DNA of 64,000 bases from the NCBI RefSeq assembly GCF_011801145.1, contig NZ_CP046172.1:8184001-8248000 (forward strand), read 5' to 3'. A program made the translations under genes and the position numbers. The notes beneath the pieces are model-generated. The model saw nothing but the letters and a program-made list of their open reading frames with translations. It did not search any database and was not told the origin of the DNA. This DNA is from Nocardia arthritidis. GTDB lineage: Bacteria; Actinomycetota; Actinomycetes; Mycobacteriales; Mycobacteriaceae. Every line of letters starts with the position of its first letter. The stretch's first letter is position 1. Shown here in pieces: positions 18,325 to 28,328 of this stretch.

Positions 18325-18344
18325 GACCGGCAAATCAACCCTTG

Positions 18345-18372
18345 CTCACCCGCGGCGCGACCGCGAGGTGAG
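18345..18372 (-). terminator. Strong hairpin after the CynX-type MFS gene
   Basis: CTCACCCGCGG pairs with CCGCGAGGTGAG (one bulged base, 5-nt loop) immediately downstream of the CynX-type stop codon. There is no clear U-tract on the minus strand. It may be an intrinsic-like terminator or processing element separating this gene from the nitrate operon. Confidence 0.4.
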
Positions 18373-18378
18373 GGTTTG

Positions 18379-19632
18379 TCAGTGCCAGGTGTCCTCGAGC
18401 ATGCGCGGCTTGCTGGCCACCCAGGCGCCCGCCAACAGCACCAGCACCGCGACGACCAGCATGGCGAACGGCGCCGCCCAGCCGCCGGTCGAGGTGTGCA
18501 GCATGCCGAACAGCACCGGCCCGACGCAGGCCACCGTGTAGCCGACGCCCTGGGTGAAGCCGGACAGCGATGCCGAACCCTGCGGGGTGCGGGTGCGCAG
18601 GTTGATCAGGGTGAGCGCCATCGGGAAGGTGCTCGGGCCGAGGCCTAGGATGATCACCCACAGCAGCGGCGCGCTCATCGGCGCGATCAGCAGACCGGCG
18701 AAGGCGATGAAGAAGCAGATCGCGCAGCCGACCACCACGATGAACGGATTGCGCAGCCGCGCGACGATCGTCGGCGCGCTCAGCGCGGCCACCAGGCCGA
18801 CCAGGCCGAAGATGCCGACCATGGTGCCGCCGAAGCTCGGGCTGGCCCCCGCCTCGGACAGGATCTTGGGCAGCCAGGCGAACATCGCGTAGGTGGTGAG
18901 CGAGGTCATGCCGAACATGGCCGCCATGCCCCAGGCCAGCGGCGAGCGCCAGACCTGACCCTTCGGTCCCTCGGCGGGCAGCGCGGTCTGGTCGGCCAGG
19001 TCGTGGCCGCGCCGGTCGTGCAGCACGCCGATCCACGGCAGCGCGGCGGCGAAGCCGAGCGCCGCCCACAGCCCGAGCGAGACGCGCCAGCCGTGCGCGT
19101 CGGCCAGCGGCACCGCGACCAGCGCGGGCAGCACCGTGCCCAGCTGCACCATCACGATGTACAGCGAGCTCACCGTCGCGAGCCGGTCGGAGAAGTACCG
19201 CTTGACCAGCGGCGGGATGACGACGTTTCCGATGCCCATACCCGCGAGCGCCAGCGCCGAGAACAGCAGCAGCGTCCAGGTGTCGGACATGAGCACCCGA
19301 ATCAGCATGCCCGTGCCCGCCATCACCATGGCGACCAGCGCGGTGCGCTCCAATCCGAGGCGGCGGACCAGCACGGGGGTGAGCAGTCCGGACAGCGCGA
19401 ACATCGCGGTGGGGATCATGCCGAAGACGCCGACCACCGCGGTCGAGTAGCCGATGTCGTGGCCGATCCGCTCGGCGAGCGGGCTGAACGCGGTGACTGC
19501 GACGCGCAGCGTGAACGCGGACACGACGATAGCGGCCAATACCAGCAGCCTGCCCTCGATCAGGGCGCGCTTTCGCTGCTCAACCCGGGTGAATTCCGGG
19601 CAGGTCTGGGTCTCGCGGAGGGTCGAAGTCAC
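18379..19632 (-). CDS. CynX/NimT-family MFS transporter
   Basis: A 417-residue MFS protein with about 12 helices, including the first helix LLVLAAIVVSAFTLRVAVTAFSPL and the PTAMFALSGLLTPVLVRRLGLER loop. CynX/NimT proteins transport cyanate, nitroimidazoles or small anions, and the substrate here is unknown. The GTG at 19632 is preferred over a further-upstream frame start at 19668, which would overlap the divergent GntR promoter. It precedes the nitrate operon on the same strand, but a hairpin intervenes, so co-transcription is uncertain. The GntR gene probably controls it. Confidence 0.85.
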   Translation of the reverse strand: MTSTLRETQTCPEFTRVEQRKRALIEGRLLVLAAIVVSAFTLRVAVTAFSPLAERIGHDIGYSTAVVGVFGMIPTAMFALSGLLTPVLVRRLGLERTALVAMVMAGTGMLIRVLMSDTWTLLLFSALALAGMGIGNVVIPPLVKRYFSDRLATVSSLYIVMVQLGTVLPALVAVPLADAHGWRVSLGLWAALGFAAALPWIGVLHDRRGHDLADQTALPAEGPKGQVWRSPLAWGMAAMFGMTSLTTYAMFAWLPKILSEAGASPSFGGTMVGIFGLVGLVAALSAPTIVARLRNPFIVVVGCAICFFIAFAGLLIAPMSAPLLWVIILGLGPSTFPMALTLINLRTRTPQGSASLSGFTQGVGYTVACVGPVLFGMLHTSTGGWAAPFAMLVVAVLVLLAGAWVASKPRMLEDTWH

Positions 19633-19663
19633 CGCGAAATCATAGGATGACCCGACGATCACA

Positions 19664-19691
19664 CACAACGATTTGTGACGAGCGGTACTCT
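19664..19691 (+). promoter_or_regulatory. GntR operator and promoter
   Basis: CACAACGATTTGTG (19664-19677) has perfect 5-bp arms CACAA/TTGTG around CGAT. TACTCT (19686-19691) fits a TANNNT -10 box at -12 to -7 from the GTG at 19698. The palindrome falls over the -35 region of GntR and just upstream of the divergent MFS gene, consistent with control of both. Confidence 0.5.
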
Positions 19692-19697
19692 GTTGCG

Positions 19698-20372
19698 GTG
19701 CAACCCGTCCGGCGCACCAGCCTCATCGCTCAAGTAACCGAACAACTACGTGCCGAAATTCGTTCCGGCCGTTGGCAGATCGGTGCCAGAATTCCCACCG
19801 AACCGGAGCTCACCGAGCTCACCGGAACAGGTCGAAACACCGTGCGCGAGGCCGTCCAGGCCCTCGTACACGCAGGCATGTTGGAGCGCCGCCAGGGCTC
19901 CGGCACGTATGTGATCGCCGCCTCCGACCTCGGCGGCACCCTCGGCAAATATTTCGCCGACGCCGAGGAGCGCGACGTGCTCGAGCTCCGCCTGGCCCTG
20001 GATACCACCGCCGCCGCGCTGGCCGCACGCCGCCGCGACGACGTCGATATCGCCAACCTGCGACGCCTGCTCGACGAGCGCAGCGTCAAGGACGAGGATG
20101 CGGCGAGCCGCACCGTCATCGAGGCGGATGTCGAACTGCATCGGGCCATCGTGGTCGCCAGCCACAACGCGGTGTACCTCGAGTTCTACGACTCGCTGCT
20201 GCCGACCATCGAACAGGTGATCCGTTCGCGCGTGTTCAAGGGTGACGACTCCTACGACGCCGAACATCAGGAGATGGTCCAGGCGGTGATCGATGGCGAC
20301 TCGGAGCGGGCGGCCACCGCGGCGCGCTGCTTTCTGGACGCGCTGATCGCCGACTATCCGGACGCCAGGTAA
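19698..20372 (+). CDS. GntR-family (FadR/FCD subfamily) transcriptional regulator
   Basis: A 224-residue regulator with a GntR winged helix at residues about 8-72 (RTSLIAQVTEQLRAEIRSG, recognition region TGTGRNTVREAVQALVHAGMLERRQGSGTYV). An all-helical FCD effector domain follows (LELRLALDTTAAALAARR, EADVELHRAIVVASHN). FCD regulators usually bind small organic acids, often via a metal site (D...H...H). It is divergent from the CynX-type transporter, its likely target. The GTG at 19698 is chosen from the -10 box at leaderless distance. Confidence 0.92.
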   Translation: MQPVRRTSLIAQVTEQLRAEIRSGRWQIGARIPTEPELTELTGTGRNTVREAVQALVHAGMLERRQGSGTYVIAASDLGGTLGKYFADAEERDVLELRLALDTTAAALAARRRDDVDIANLRRLLDERSVKDEDAASRTVIEADVELHRAIVVASHNAVYLEFYDSLLPTIEQVIRSRVFKGDDSYDAEHQEMVQAVIDGDSERAATAARCFLDALIADYPDAR

Positions 20373-20379
20373 CACCGGA

Positions 20380-21231
20380 TCACAGCAGGAGCCGGACCAT
20401 ATCCGCCGTGCGCGCGAGCCCCGGGAAGGCCTCGGGGGTCGAACGCGGATGCAGCGCATGTACCGCCAGCCGGAACATCACCGCGCGCAACAGCATCTGC
20501 GGCCACTCGGGTAGGTCCGCCCAGCGCTCCAGCAACCCGTCGTCGGCCCCGCCCCAGGACAGCGCGTCCACCACGATCACCCCGGCCGCCCACGGGGCCG
20601 GCCGCCAGTAGGGCGTGATATCCGCGAGGCCCGGCGTGAAAACGCCTGCGAACAATACGGTTCCGAACAGATCGCCGTGCACCAGCTGCGCGGGCGTCTG
20701 CACCGGCTTGCGCAGGGTGGCCAGCTGATTGATCAGCTCGATGCTGCGCTGCCCGTCCGGTGACGTGGTCGGCAGCGTGCCGCCCGCCCGTAAACCGCGC
20801 AGCGGCACCGCCTCCCAGGCCGCCCGATCGGCCGCGACGAATACGTCGACGTCCACCCACGGCGCCACCGGCGGCTGCACCAGGAACCGCGGCCGCTCCA
20901 AATGCGCGGTCGCCTTGTGTAGTCGCAGCGACACCGAAACCACCTCGTCGTGCCGGGGTTCCGGGGTGCCCTCCAGGTAAGTGTCCGCGCGCCAACCGGA
21001 TACGACATATCTGCCGTCGGTCGCGCGCACCGGCCTGGCCAGGCGCAGACCGTCCACCTTGAGCGTCTCGCGGACCTTCGCCGACCACGCGGCCCGCGCG
21101 TGATCGGCGACCGGACTGAGCACCACGTCACCGAAGCGCCATGCACCGTCCCAGTCGTCCAACGCGACCGGGCCCACCTCGCGCAGCCCGAAGGTGGCGC
21201 GCACGTGATCGGGGGGTTCCAACGACGTCAC
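20380..21231 (-). CDS. TIGR02569-family conserved actinobacterial protein
   Basis: A 283-residue cytoplasmic protein with a protein-kinase/aminoglycoside-phosphotransferase-like feel: QLVHGDLFGTVLFAG resembles the HGDlxxxN catalytic loop but with Gly-Thr where Asn is expected. It matches the actinobacterial TIGR02569 group, and the position just downstream of moeZ is that of M. tuberculosis Rv3205c. Function is unknown. The frame is open up to 21381, but GTG at 21231 begins the conserved part. It is convergent with the GntR gene. Confidence 0.8.
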   Translation of the reverse strand: MTSLEPPDHVRATFGLREVGPVALDDWDGAWRFGDVVLSPVADHARAAWSAKVRETLKVDGLRLARPVRATDGRYVVSGWRADTYLEGTPEPRHDEVVSVSLRLHKATAHLERPRFLVQPPVAPWVDVDVFVAADRAAWEAVPLRGLRAGGTLPTTSPDGQRSIELINQLATLRKPVQTPAQLVHGDLFGTVLFAGVFTPGLADITPYWRPAPWAAGVIVVDALSWGGADDGLLERWADLPEWPQMLLRAVMFRLAVHALHPRSTPEAFPGLARTADMVRLLL

Positions 21232-21319
21232 GGGCGGTACCGTACCGCCGGTATGGAACGGGTTCCGTGACGCCGCGCCGAGGCCGCAACCGAAGCGATA
21301 CCCCGGTCGATCCCCCTTG

Positions 21320-22504
21320 TCAGTACACCGGCAGCGAGGGGTCGATCTGGTTGGCCCAGGCGATGATTCCGCCCTGCACATGGGTCGCGTCGGCGAACCC
21401 GGCCCGCTTCAGCGCGGCCAGCGCCTCGGCCGAGCGCACACCGGTCTTGCAGTGCAGCACGATCGGCCGGTTCTGCGGCAGCTCGGCCAGCGCCTCACCG
21501 GACAGGATGCGGTCCTTCGGAATCAGCTTCGCGCCCTCGATATGCACGATGTCCCATTCCACCGGCTCGCGCACATCGATGATCTCCACCGGCTTACCCG
21601 CGTCGATCATCTCCTTGAGCTCCAGCGCGGTGATGGTGGATCCGGCGGCCGCGGCCTGCCCCTCCTCCGACACCACACCGCAGAACGCGTCGTAGTCGAT
21701 CAACTCGGTGATCGGCTGACGCTCCGGATCGCGGCGCAGCTTGATGGTCCGGTAGTTCATATCCAGTGCGTCGTACACCATCAGCCGGCCGAGCAGCGGC
21801 TCGCCGACGCCGGTGATCAGCTTGATCGCCTCGGTCACCATGATCGAACCGATCGACGCGCACAGCACGCCGAGCACACCGCCCTCGGCGCAGGACGGCA
21901 CCATGCCGGGCGGCGGCGCCTCCGGGTACAGGTCGCGGTAGTTGATGCCGCGCCCGTCCGGCGCGTCCTCCCAGAACACCGACACCTGACCCTCGAACCG
22001 GTAGATCGAGCCCCAGACGTACGGCTTGCCCGCCAGCACGGCGGCATCGTTGACCAGGTAGCGGGTCGCGAAATTATCGGTGCCGTCGACGATCAGGTCG
22101 TATTCGCCGAACAGCTCCACCGCGTTCTCCGGCTCCAACCGGATCTTGTGCAGCCGCACATCGATGCCGGAATTGATCTCCAGAATCGAATCGCGCGCGC
22201 TGTCCGCCTTCGGGCGGCCGATATCGGATTCGCCGTGAATGATCTGACGCTGCAGATTCGACGCGTCGACCTCGTCGAATTCGACGATGCCGAGGGTGCC
22301 GACACCGGCGGCGGCCAGGTACAGCAGCGCGGGCGAGCCGAGACCGCCCGCACCGATCACCAGCACCTTGGCGTTCCTCAATCGCTTCTGACCGTCCACA
22401 CCCAGATCCGGAATGATCAGGTGACGGCTGTAGCGGGCGACCTCATCCCTGGTCAGCTCCGCGGCCGGCTCGACCAATGGCGGCAGGGACTTTGGTGATG
22501 ACAC
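21320..22504 (-). CDS. moeZ: Adenylyltransferase/sulfurtransferase MoeZ
   Basis: A 394-residue fusion of a ThiF/MoeB E1-like adenylyltransferase (VLVIGAGGLGSPALLYLAAAG, then NLQRQIIHG) and a C-terminal rhodanese domain, whose catalytic Cys lies in VLHCKTGVRS near residue 350. It activates C-terminal Gly-Gly sulfur carriers and transfers sulfur for molybdopterin, thiamine or cysteine synthesis (CysO in mycobacteria). GTG at 22504 has GAGGAG 8 nt upstream, so it is preferred over the longer frame to 22585. It follows the DUF3152 gene as in M. tuberculosis. Confidence 0.95.
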   Translation of the reverse strand: MSSPKSLPPLVEPAAELTRDEVARYSRHLIIPDLGVDGQKRLRNAKVLVIGAGGLGSPALLYLAAAGVGTLGIVEFDEVDASNLQRQIIHGESDIGRPKADSARDSILEINSGIDVRLHKIRLEPENAVELFGEYDLIVDGTDNFATRYLVNDAAVLAGKPYVWGSIYRFEGQVSVFWEDAPDGRGINYRDLYPEAPPPGMVPSCAEGGVLGVLCASIGSIMVTEAIKLITGVGEPLLGRLMVYDALDMNYRTIKLRRDPERQPITELIDYDAFCGVVSEEGQAAAAGSTITALELKEMIDAGKPVEIIDVREPVEWDIVHIEGAKLIPKDRILSGEALAELPQNRPIVLHCKTGVRSAEALAALKRAGFADATHVQGGIIAWANQIDPSLPVY

Positions 22505-22596
22505 GTCCAGGACTCCTCGAATCGAATTGGCCGATCGCAATATCTGTCTTTCAACACCGGTGGCACGGCCGTTCTTCCCGACCATCGTCCTCCACC

Positions 22597-23761
22597 TCAG
22601 CCCCTCGGATACGGCCAGGGGTTGAAGTGACAGGTCTTACCGTCCATCGGGACGACACCGCCCGGTTCCAGCGCGGCGATGTCGTTGTCGCGCACGCCGA
22701 AGGTCTGCTGCATCATCACCGGCGCCAGCCCGCCGTCGGCCTCGCACGGCTGATGCTGGTGGTAGCCGATGGCATGGCCGACCTCGTGATTGATCTGGTA
22801 CTGCCGATACGACCCGATATCGCCCTCGAACGCCACCGCACCGCGCACCCAGCGCACCTCGGAAAGCACCACCCGCCCGATATCGGCGTTGTAGCAAGAC
22901 GAATCGATCGGAATTTCGAAACCGCATGCCTTGCGGGCGGTTTGGCGCGAGGTGAGGGAGATGCGGAATTCGGTGTCGCCCTGATCGACGCGGCGGAAGG
23001 CGAACCGTTTGTCATGGGTCCAGCTCTTCGGATTGGCCAGGGTGGAGTCGATCATCTTGGCCACCGATTCGTCACCGCCGAATCCGGAGGTGTCGACGCC
23101 GTCCTCGATTTCCACGGTGTACCGGAAGACGTTCTCGGTGCCCTGACCGACCTGTGCGCCCGCGCCGGGAACGATATGCCAGGCCCCGGCGCCGGATTCG
23201 GTGAACGCGCCGCCGTCGGGCAGCGCGCCGGTCGGCAGGTCGGTCGGGAAGCGCCCGTCACCGGACGGCCCGCCGATGATGCCCTGGGTGGCGGCGCGCG
23301 GACTCAATTTGCCGAATCCGGGAATGCTCGTGGTCGGCACGGGCGCATCGGTGCCGCGCACCGCGTCGACGATCACCAGCACCGTGACCACGAAAAGGAC
23401 CGGCAGCGCATAGGCCCGCCAACCGTAGGTGGAGACGAAACGTCCTAGGGCGCTTTGCTTTTTCGCGTTCCGCTCCGGTCTTTCGCGGGTGCGGCGGTCA
23501 TCGGGCGCGGTGGGATCCCAGCGGGCCCGCAGCGGCTGATGCGAACGGTCCGCGGGTTGATAGAGGCCCAGCGGATCGTAGATTTCGACGCCGTTGTGAT
23601 CGCGCAGCGGCGCATCCGGCTCCGGGGACGGGTCGGAGCCCCGCGAACGCTCCCGCGCGCTCGCACCGTCTCCGGCGCGCGACCGTGCATCCGGTCCGAA
23701 CCCTGCCACGAAGCCCGACACTACGGAACCGGGGCCGCCGAAGCCAGCGGCCCTGGTGGCC

Positions 23762-23763
<2 letters not shown>
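22597..23763 (-). CDS. DUF3152 membrane-anchored putative zinc metalloprotease
   Basis: A 388-residue protein. An acidic/basic cytoplasmic N-terminus of about 110 residues is followed by one membrane helix (ALPVLFVVTVLVIVDAV, about 118-135) and an extracellular domain. The zinc-protease motif HEVGHAIGYHQH near residue 325 is the extended HExxHxxGxxH form. Paired Cys residues (KACGF, SSCYN, QPCEA, KTCHF) suggest disulfides outside the membrane. It is the homologue of M. tuberculosis Rv3207c. The substrate is unknown. Confidence 0.88.
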
Positions 23764-24563
<800 letters not shown>

Positions 24564-24565
24564 AA

Positions 24566-24609
24566 CACACGAAGAGAGCCCCTGGGATACCCCAGGGGCT
24601 CTCTTTGTG
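24566..24609. terminator. Bidirectional hairpin terminator between TetR and DUF3107
   Basis: A 20-bp stem with a single G-U pair and a 4-nt loop (AGAGAGCCCCTGGG and its complement form the core) lies exactly between two convergent genes. Only short T runs flank it, but the stem strength and the position make bidirectional termination likely. Confidence 0.85.
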
Positions 24610-24620
24610 TCCGGCCGCGA

Positions 24621-24848
24621 CTACACCGCGGCGAAGCCGACCCGGCCCGCGGCCGAGGTGCCGATCTCCACGTAGGCGACCTTGGAGGCCTGGATCAGGT
24701 ATTTGCGGCCCTTCTCGTCGGTCAGCGACATGATGCCGCCCTGACCGCTGAGCGCACCGGACACCAGCTTCTCGACCTCTTCGGGCGTCTGCGAGCTGCT
24801 GATCACCAGCTCGCGCGGGCTATCCGCAATACCGATCTTGACCTCCAC
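24621..24848 (-). CDS. DUF3107 small protein (TB9.4/Rv3208A homologue)
   Basis: A 75-residue protein, EVKIGIADSPRELVISSSQTP at the start and VAYVEIGTSAAGRVGF at the end, closely resembling M. tuberculosis TB9.4. Structures of the family show a small alpha/beta ATP-binding-like fold, and function is unknown. GTG at 24848 is preferred over a TTG two codons earlier because GGAGG stands 6 nt before it and the homologue begins MEVKIG. Confidence 0.9.
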   Translation of the reverse strand: MEVKIGIADSPRELVISSSQTPEEVEKLVSGALSGQGGIMSLTDEKGRKYLIQASKVAYVEIGTSAAGRVGFAAV

Positions 24849-24960
24849 GGCCAACCTCCGAACCTAGAGTCCTTCGCTGTCGGAACAAGGCTAGTGCAGG
24901 GCAACCCGGAAATCGCATGCGCCCGCCTGCGCTGTCAGCGAACGTGCCGACCGGAATTCA

Positions 24961-25509
24961 CTACTTCGGCTCGACCAGCTGGATCTCGAGTTCGATCTTG
25001 ACGGCGTCGCTGAGCATGCCCGGCAGCGGGCCGCCGACACCGAAATCGGTGCGCTTGATGGTGCCGGAGGCGGAGAATCCGGCGTGCCGGTCGCCGGTGG
25101 CGGGATGTTCCCGCACGCCGCCCCATTCCACCTCGAGGGTGACCGGCTTGGTGATGGCGCCGAGGGTCGCCTCGCCCTGGACGGTGAAGGTTTCGGCGAC
25201 GGCGACCGGCTCGGTGGCGCGGAAGGTCAGCGTCGGACGGTTTTCCACGTCGAGGAAATCGGCATTGCGCACGTGCGCATCGCGATCGGCGTTGCCGGTA
25301 TCGAAGGAGTCGAGGTAAATGGTGGCGCCGATATTCGCGGTGCCGTCCGCGCCGACCACGAATTCGGTGTCGAATTTGCTGAAGCCGCCGCGCACCTTGG
25401 CGATGCCGAGGTGACGAACGGTGAACCCGACCGAGGAATGGTACGGATCCAGCGTCCACGAGCCGGTTTTCAAAGATGTTGCGGTGGCGGTGTTCTCGGA
25501 AGTCGTCAT
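24961..25509 (-). CDS. YceI-family isoprenoid/lipid-binding lipocalin-like protein
   Basis: A 182-residue YceI protein. It opens with SWTLDPYHSSVGFTVRHLGIAKVRGGF, then GTANIGATIYLDSFDTGNADRDAHVRNADFLDVENRPTLTF, the family hallmark. YceI domains form an eight-stranded barrel that binds polyisoprenoids. No signal peptide is present, so this one is cytosolic, as is common in actinobacteria. It is divergent from an XRE regulator over 101 nt and is not part of the M. tuberculosis order here, so it is an insertion into the conserved block. Confidence 0.92.
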   Translation of the reverse strand: MTTSENTATATSLKTGSWTLDPYHSSVGFTVRHLGIAKVRGGFSKFDTEFVVGADGTANIGATIYLDSFDTGNADRDAHVRNADFLDVENRPTLTFRATEPVAVAETFTVQGEATLGAITKPVTLEVEWGGVREHPATGDRHAGFSASGTIKRTDFGVGGPLPGMLSDAVKIELEIQLVEPK

Positions 25510-25610
25510 ACCGGCAAGAATTCCGCCGCGGTGATCGAGTAGCCAGACCGCCGTTATCCTGGACCTCCCAGGGCGAGGATAAGCGGACCGCGGCCCGGCA
25601 TGATGGATCC

Positions 25611-26447
25611 ATGGCTCGTAACGGTTTCGCGGAATTCCTGGTCGCCCGCCGCGCCGAACTGCGCCCGGCCGACGTCGGACTTCCCGAGGGCGGCCGCCGC
25701 CGCACCCCCGGCCTGCGGCGCGAGGAGGTCGCCGTGCTGGCCGGGCTCAGCGCCGACTATCTGGCCCGGCTGGAACAGGGCCGCGACACCAACCCGTCGA
25801 TGGCGGTGGTCAACGCGCTCGCGAAGGCACTGAAATTGGAGGGCCCGGCCCGGCATCACTTCGGCTGGCTCGCCCTGACCAGTTGCGATCTCGGCACGCA
25901 GTGCCCGGGCAGCGACTCCCCCACCGAGGTTCCGGAAACCATGCACAGCATCCTGTGCGCGCTGCAGCCGACGCCCGCTTTCGTACTGAGCCGCCGGCTG
26001 GACGTGGTGGATTGGAATGCCGCGTGGGAGACGTTCGCGACACCCCTAGGCCTGCTGGACGATCCGGACCACGCCAACCTGGTGCAGTTCACCTTCGCGC
26101 ACCCGTCGGCCCACCGCATCTGGCGCGATTGGTCGCAGGTCGCCGATCTGTTCGTCGCCGCGATACTCCGGTCCACCATCCGCTGGCCCGCCGATCAACG
26201 GCTCCGCGACTACGTCGAATACCTGTGCGGCTTCCCGGAATTCGCCGAACGCTGGAGCAAGCACCAGCCCGGACTCCAGCCGACGGGCACACTGCACATC
26301 GAGCATCCGGCGCTCGGTCCGGTCGCCGTGCCATTCGAAACACTGGACGGCGCAGGCGATTACAGCGTCGCGGTCTGGCTCATCGAGCAAACCGCAACGC
26401 GCGCACCGGAACTGCGCCTGGTCCAGAACCGCGCCGTCAACGAGTGA
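25611..26447 (+). CDS. XRE-family regulator with MmyB-like ligand domain
   Basis: A 278-residue protein. The N-terminal helix-turn-helix (RRRTPGLRREEVAVLAGLSADYLARLEQGRDTNPS, residues 28-65) is of the MmyB type, and the C-terminal PAS-like ligand domain begins near residue 100 (PAFVLSRRLDVVDWNAAWETF). Such proteins bind fatty-acid-like ligands in characterised cases. It is divergent from the YceI gene, its likely target. Its stop codon abuts that of the next, opposite gene in TGATCA with no spacer. Confidence 0.9.
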   Translation: MARNGFAEFLVARRAELRPADVGLPEGGRRRTPGLRREEVAVLAGLSADYLARLEQGRDTNPSMAVVNALAKALKLEGPARHHFGWLALTSCDLGTQCPGSDSPTEVPETMHSILCALQPTPAFVLSRRLDVVDWNAAWETFATPLGLLDDPDHANLVQFTFAHPSAHRIWRDWSQVADLFVAAILRSTIRWPADQRLRDYVEYLCGFPEFAERWSKHQPGLQPTGTLHIEHPALGPVAVPFETLDGAGDYSVAVWLIEQTATRAPELRLVQNRAVNE

Positions 26448-27149
26448 TCAGATACCGAGCACGGCCATGCGTTCGGCGTGGCTGGCCTGCATCCGCTCGA
26501 ACAGCGCGGCGATGCCGTTCAGGTCGCCGGTGGCGGTGAGCACCAGATCGGTGAGCTCATCGCGCTGGGCCATCACGTACTGCGCCTGGGTGATCGCCTC
26601 GCCGAGCAGGCGGCGGCCCCACAGTGTGAGCCGGTCGCGTTCGGAGCGGCTGGCGGCCACCGCGCGGCGCACCTCGTCGACGACGAACTCGGAGTGGTTG
26701 GTCTCCGCGAGCACATCCCGGACGACCGCCGCGACCTCGGGCGTCAGCGCGCCGGCGATCTCGGTGTAGAAGTCGGCGGCGATACCGTCACCGACGTAGA
26801 ACTTCACCATCGATTCCAGCCAGGTAGACGGGTCGGTGGAGGCGTGGTAGGCGTCGAGGGCCCGCACGAACGGCGCCATCGCGTCGAAGATGTCGACGCC
26901 GCGCTCGGCCAGCGCCGATTCGAGCATTTCGAAATGCTCCATCTCGGCGGCGGCCATCTTGGCCACCGCGACCTTGCCGCGCAGCGTCGGCGACAGCTTG
27001 GCCTCCTCGGCCAGCCGGTAGAACGCGGAGATCTCGCCGTAGGCGAGCACCGCGAACAGATCGGTCACCCCGGGATGGTCGGCGAGGATGGGCGATCGGC
27101 TCGGGTCGTTCTGCGAAACACCTAGCGCGGTAGGTGACTGGGCTCCCAT
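26448..27149 (-). CDS. Ferritin-like di-iron-fold protein (Rv3210c homologue)
   Basis: A 233-residue helical protein of the ferritin-like/MiaE-related group. Candidate metal ligands are Glu in LAYGEISAFYR, the ExxH in AEMEHFEML, and ETNHSEFVVDE. The tRNA hydroxylase MiaE shares the fold, but the specific reaction here is unproven. The position before rhlE matches Rv3210c. A TAGGCT hexamer 13 to 8 bases before the ATG suggests a leaderless mRNA. Confidence 0.85.
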   Translation of the reverse strand: MGAQSPTALGVSQNDPSRSPILADHPGVTDLFAVLAYGEISAFYRLAEEAKLSPTLRGKVAVAKMAAAEMEHFEMLESALAERGVDIFDAMAPFVRALDAYHASTDPSTWLESMVKFYVGDGIAADFYTEIAGALTPEVAAVVRDVLAETNHSEFVVDEVRRAVAASRSERDRLTLWGRRLLGEAITQAQYVMAQRDELTDLVLTATGDLNGIAALFERMQASHAERMAVLGI

Positions 27150-27246
27150 GCCGCACAGCCTAGTCGCGCACGGTGAATCCGGTTCGGCGGTCTCGCGGTT
27201 GCTCCCGGCAATTGGAAAAGACCACCCAGCATCCGAGATTCGGCGC

Positions 27247-28290
27247 TCATCGCTCCGACAGGAACTTGTCCAGATAGGCCCATGTGGTGTCGCGCGCGCC
27301 CGGCCCGGTCAGGATGCCGAGGTGGCTGCCCGGCGCGGTCTCGTATCGAACCTCGGCCGCGTTCACCAGCGTCGCGACGCCCGCCTCGACGGCGGCCGCC
27401 GCGGTGATCATGTCGTCGGGCCCGCCGACCAACAGCACCGGCGCGGTGACGGCGGCGAGCTCGATCCGCCGCCGACCCAGTCGCACGACACCGCGCCCGA
27501 TGTCGTTGTGCCGGATGAACCTTCCCCACAGCTGGTTGTAGAACCGGCCCGGATAGCCCGGCATCTCGGCCATGAACCGGTCGATCGACTCCATCTTGGC
27601 CAGCGCCTCGGTGCTGGTGATGTTGTTGGCGACGAACCACGGTCTGGTCAGCTCGCGATCCCATGCGGTGAGCCGGTAGGCGAGCCGGGTGAGCGTGGCC
27701 GGGACGCCGCCGACCGCACGCACCGCGGTGGACATGCCGAGCCCGCCGGTGAGCCGGGCGAGCGCGCGCACCTGCGGAATTCCGGCCATCCTGTCGTAGT
27801 CCAGCGGCGCGCCGACCGCGGTGATCGATCGGATCGGCAGTTCGGCGTGCGCCGCGGCGGTGAGCAGCGCCAGCGTGCCGCCGATCGACCAGCCGACGAG
27901 ATCCACCGCGCGGCCGCCGCGGTCGGCGGAGACCCGCAGGATCGATTCGGGCAGGATGTCGTCGATCCAGTCCTCGAAACCCATCCGCCGGTCGGCGAAG
28001 GTGATCTCGCCGTAGTCGACCAGATAGGGCGCGCGGCCGGATTCGAGCAGGAAACGCGCGACGCTCTGGTCCGGCCGCAGATCGAAGCAGGTCGCGGGCG
28101 CGGCCAGCGGCGGCACCAGGAGTACGGCGGAATCTGTTGTCTCGCTTGCATTTTCGAAACGACGCAGCAGGCGGTGCGGCGCATCCCACAGCACCGTCGC
28201 CGGTGCCGGATCCGGCGCCTCGACACCCGGCCCGAAGGTGAGCGCCCAGGCATTGCGCGCGGCCAGCGTGACGTTTTCAGCGAAATTCAC
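27247..28290 (-). CDS. PhaC-like alpha/beta hydrolase
   Basis: A 347-residue alpha/beta hydrolase similar to polyhydroxyalkanoate synthases in layout: VLLVPPLAAPATCFDLRPDQSVARFLLESGRAPYLVDYG, then the elbow DLVGWSIGGTLAL near residue 173, VGGPDDMIT and a C-terminal GSHLGIL His. True PHA synthases use a Cys nucleophile (GxCxG). Here it is Ser, so a lipase/esterase or acyltransferase is more likely. It follows the SCO6745-like gene by 38 nt and is probably co-transcribed. Confidence 0.82.
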   Translation of the reverse strand: MNFAENVTLAARNAWALTFGPGVEAPDPAPATVLWDAPHRLLRRFENASETTDSAVLLVPPLAAPATCFDLRPDQSVARFLLESGRAPYLVDYGEITFADRRMGFEDWIDDILPESILRVSADRGGRAVDLVGWSIGGTLALLTAAAHAELPIRSITAVGAPLDYDRMAGIPQVRALARLTGGLGMSTAVRAVGGVPATLTRLAYRLTAWDRELTRPWFVANNITSTEALAKMESIDRFMAEMPGYPGRFYNQLWGRFIRHNDIGRGVVRLGRRRIELAAVTAPVLLVGGPDDMITAAAAVEAGVATLVNAAEVRYETAPGSHLGILTGPGARDTTWAYLDKFLSER

Positions 28291-28328
28291 GAGCAGAATC
28301 TCTCACACTCCGGTACCGCCGGTAACAC

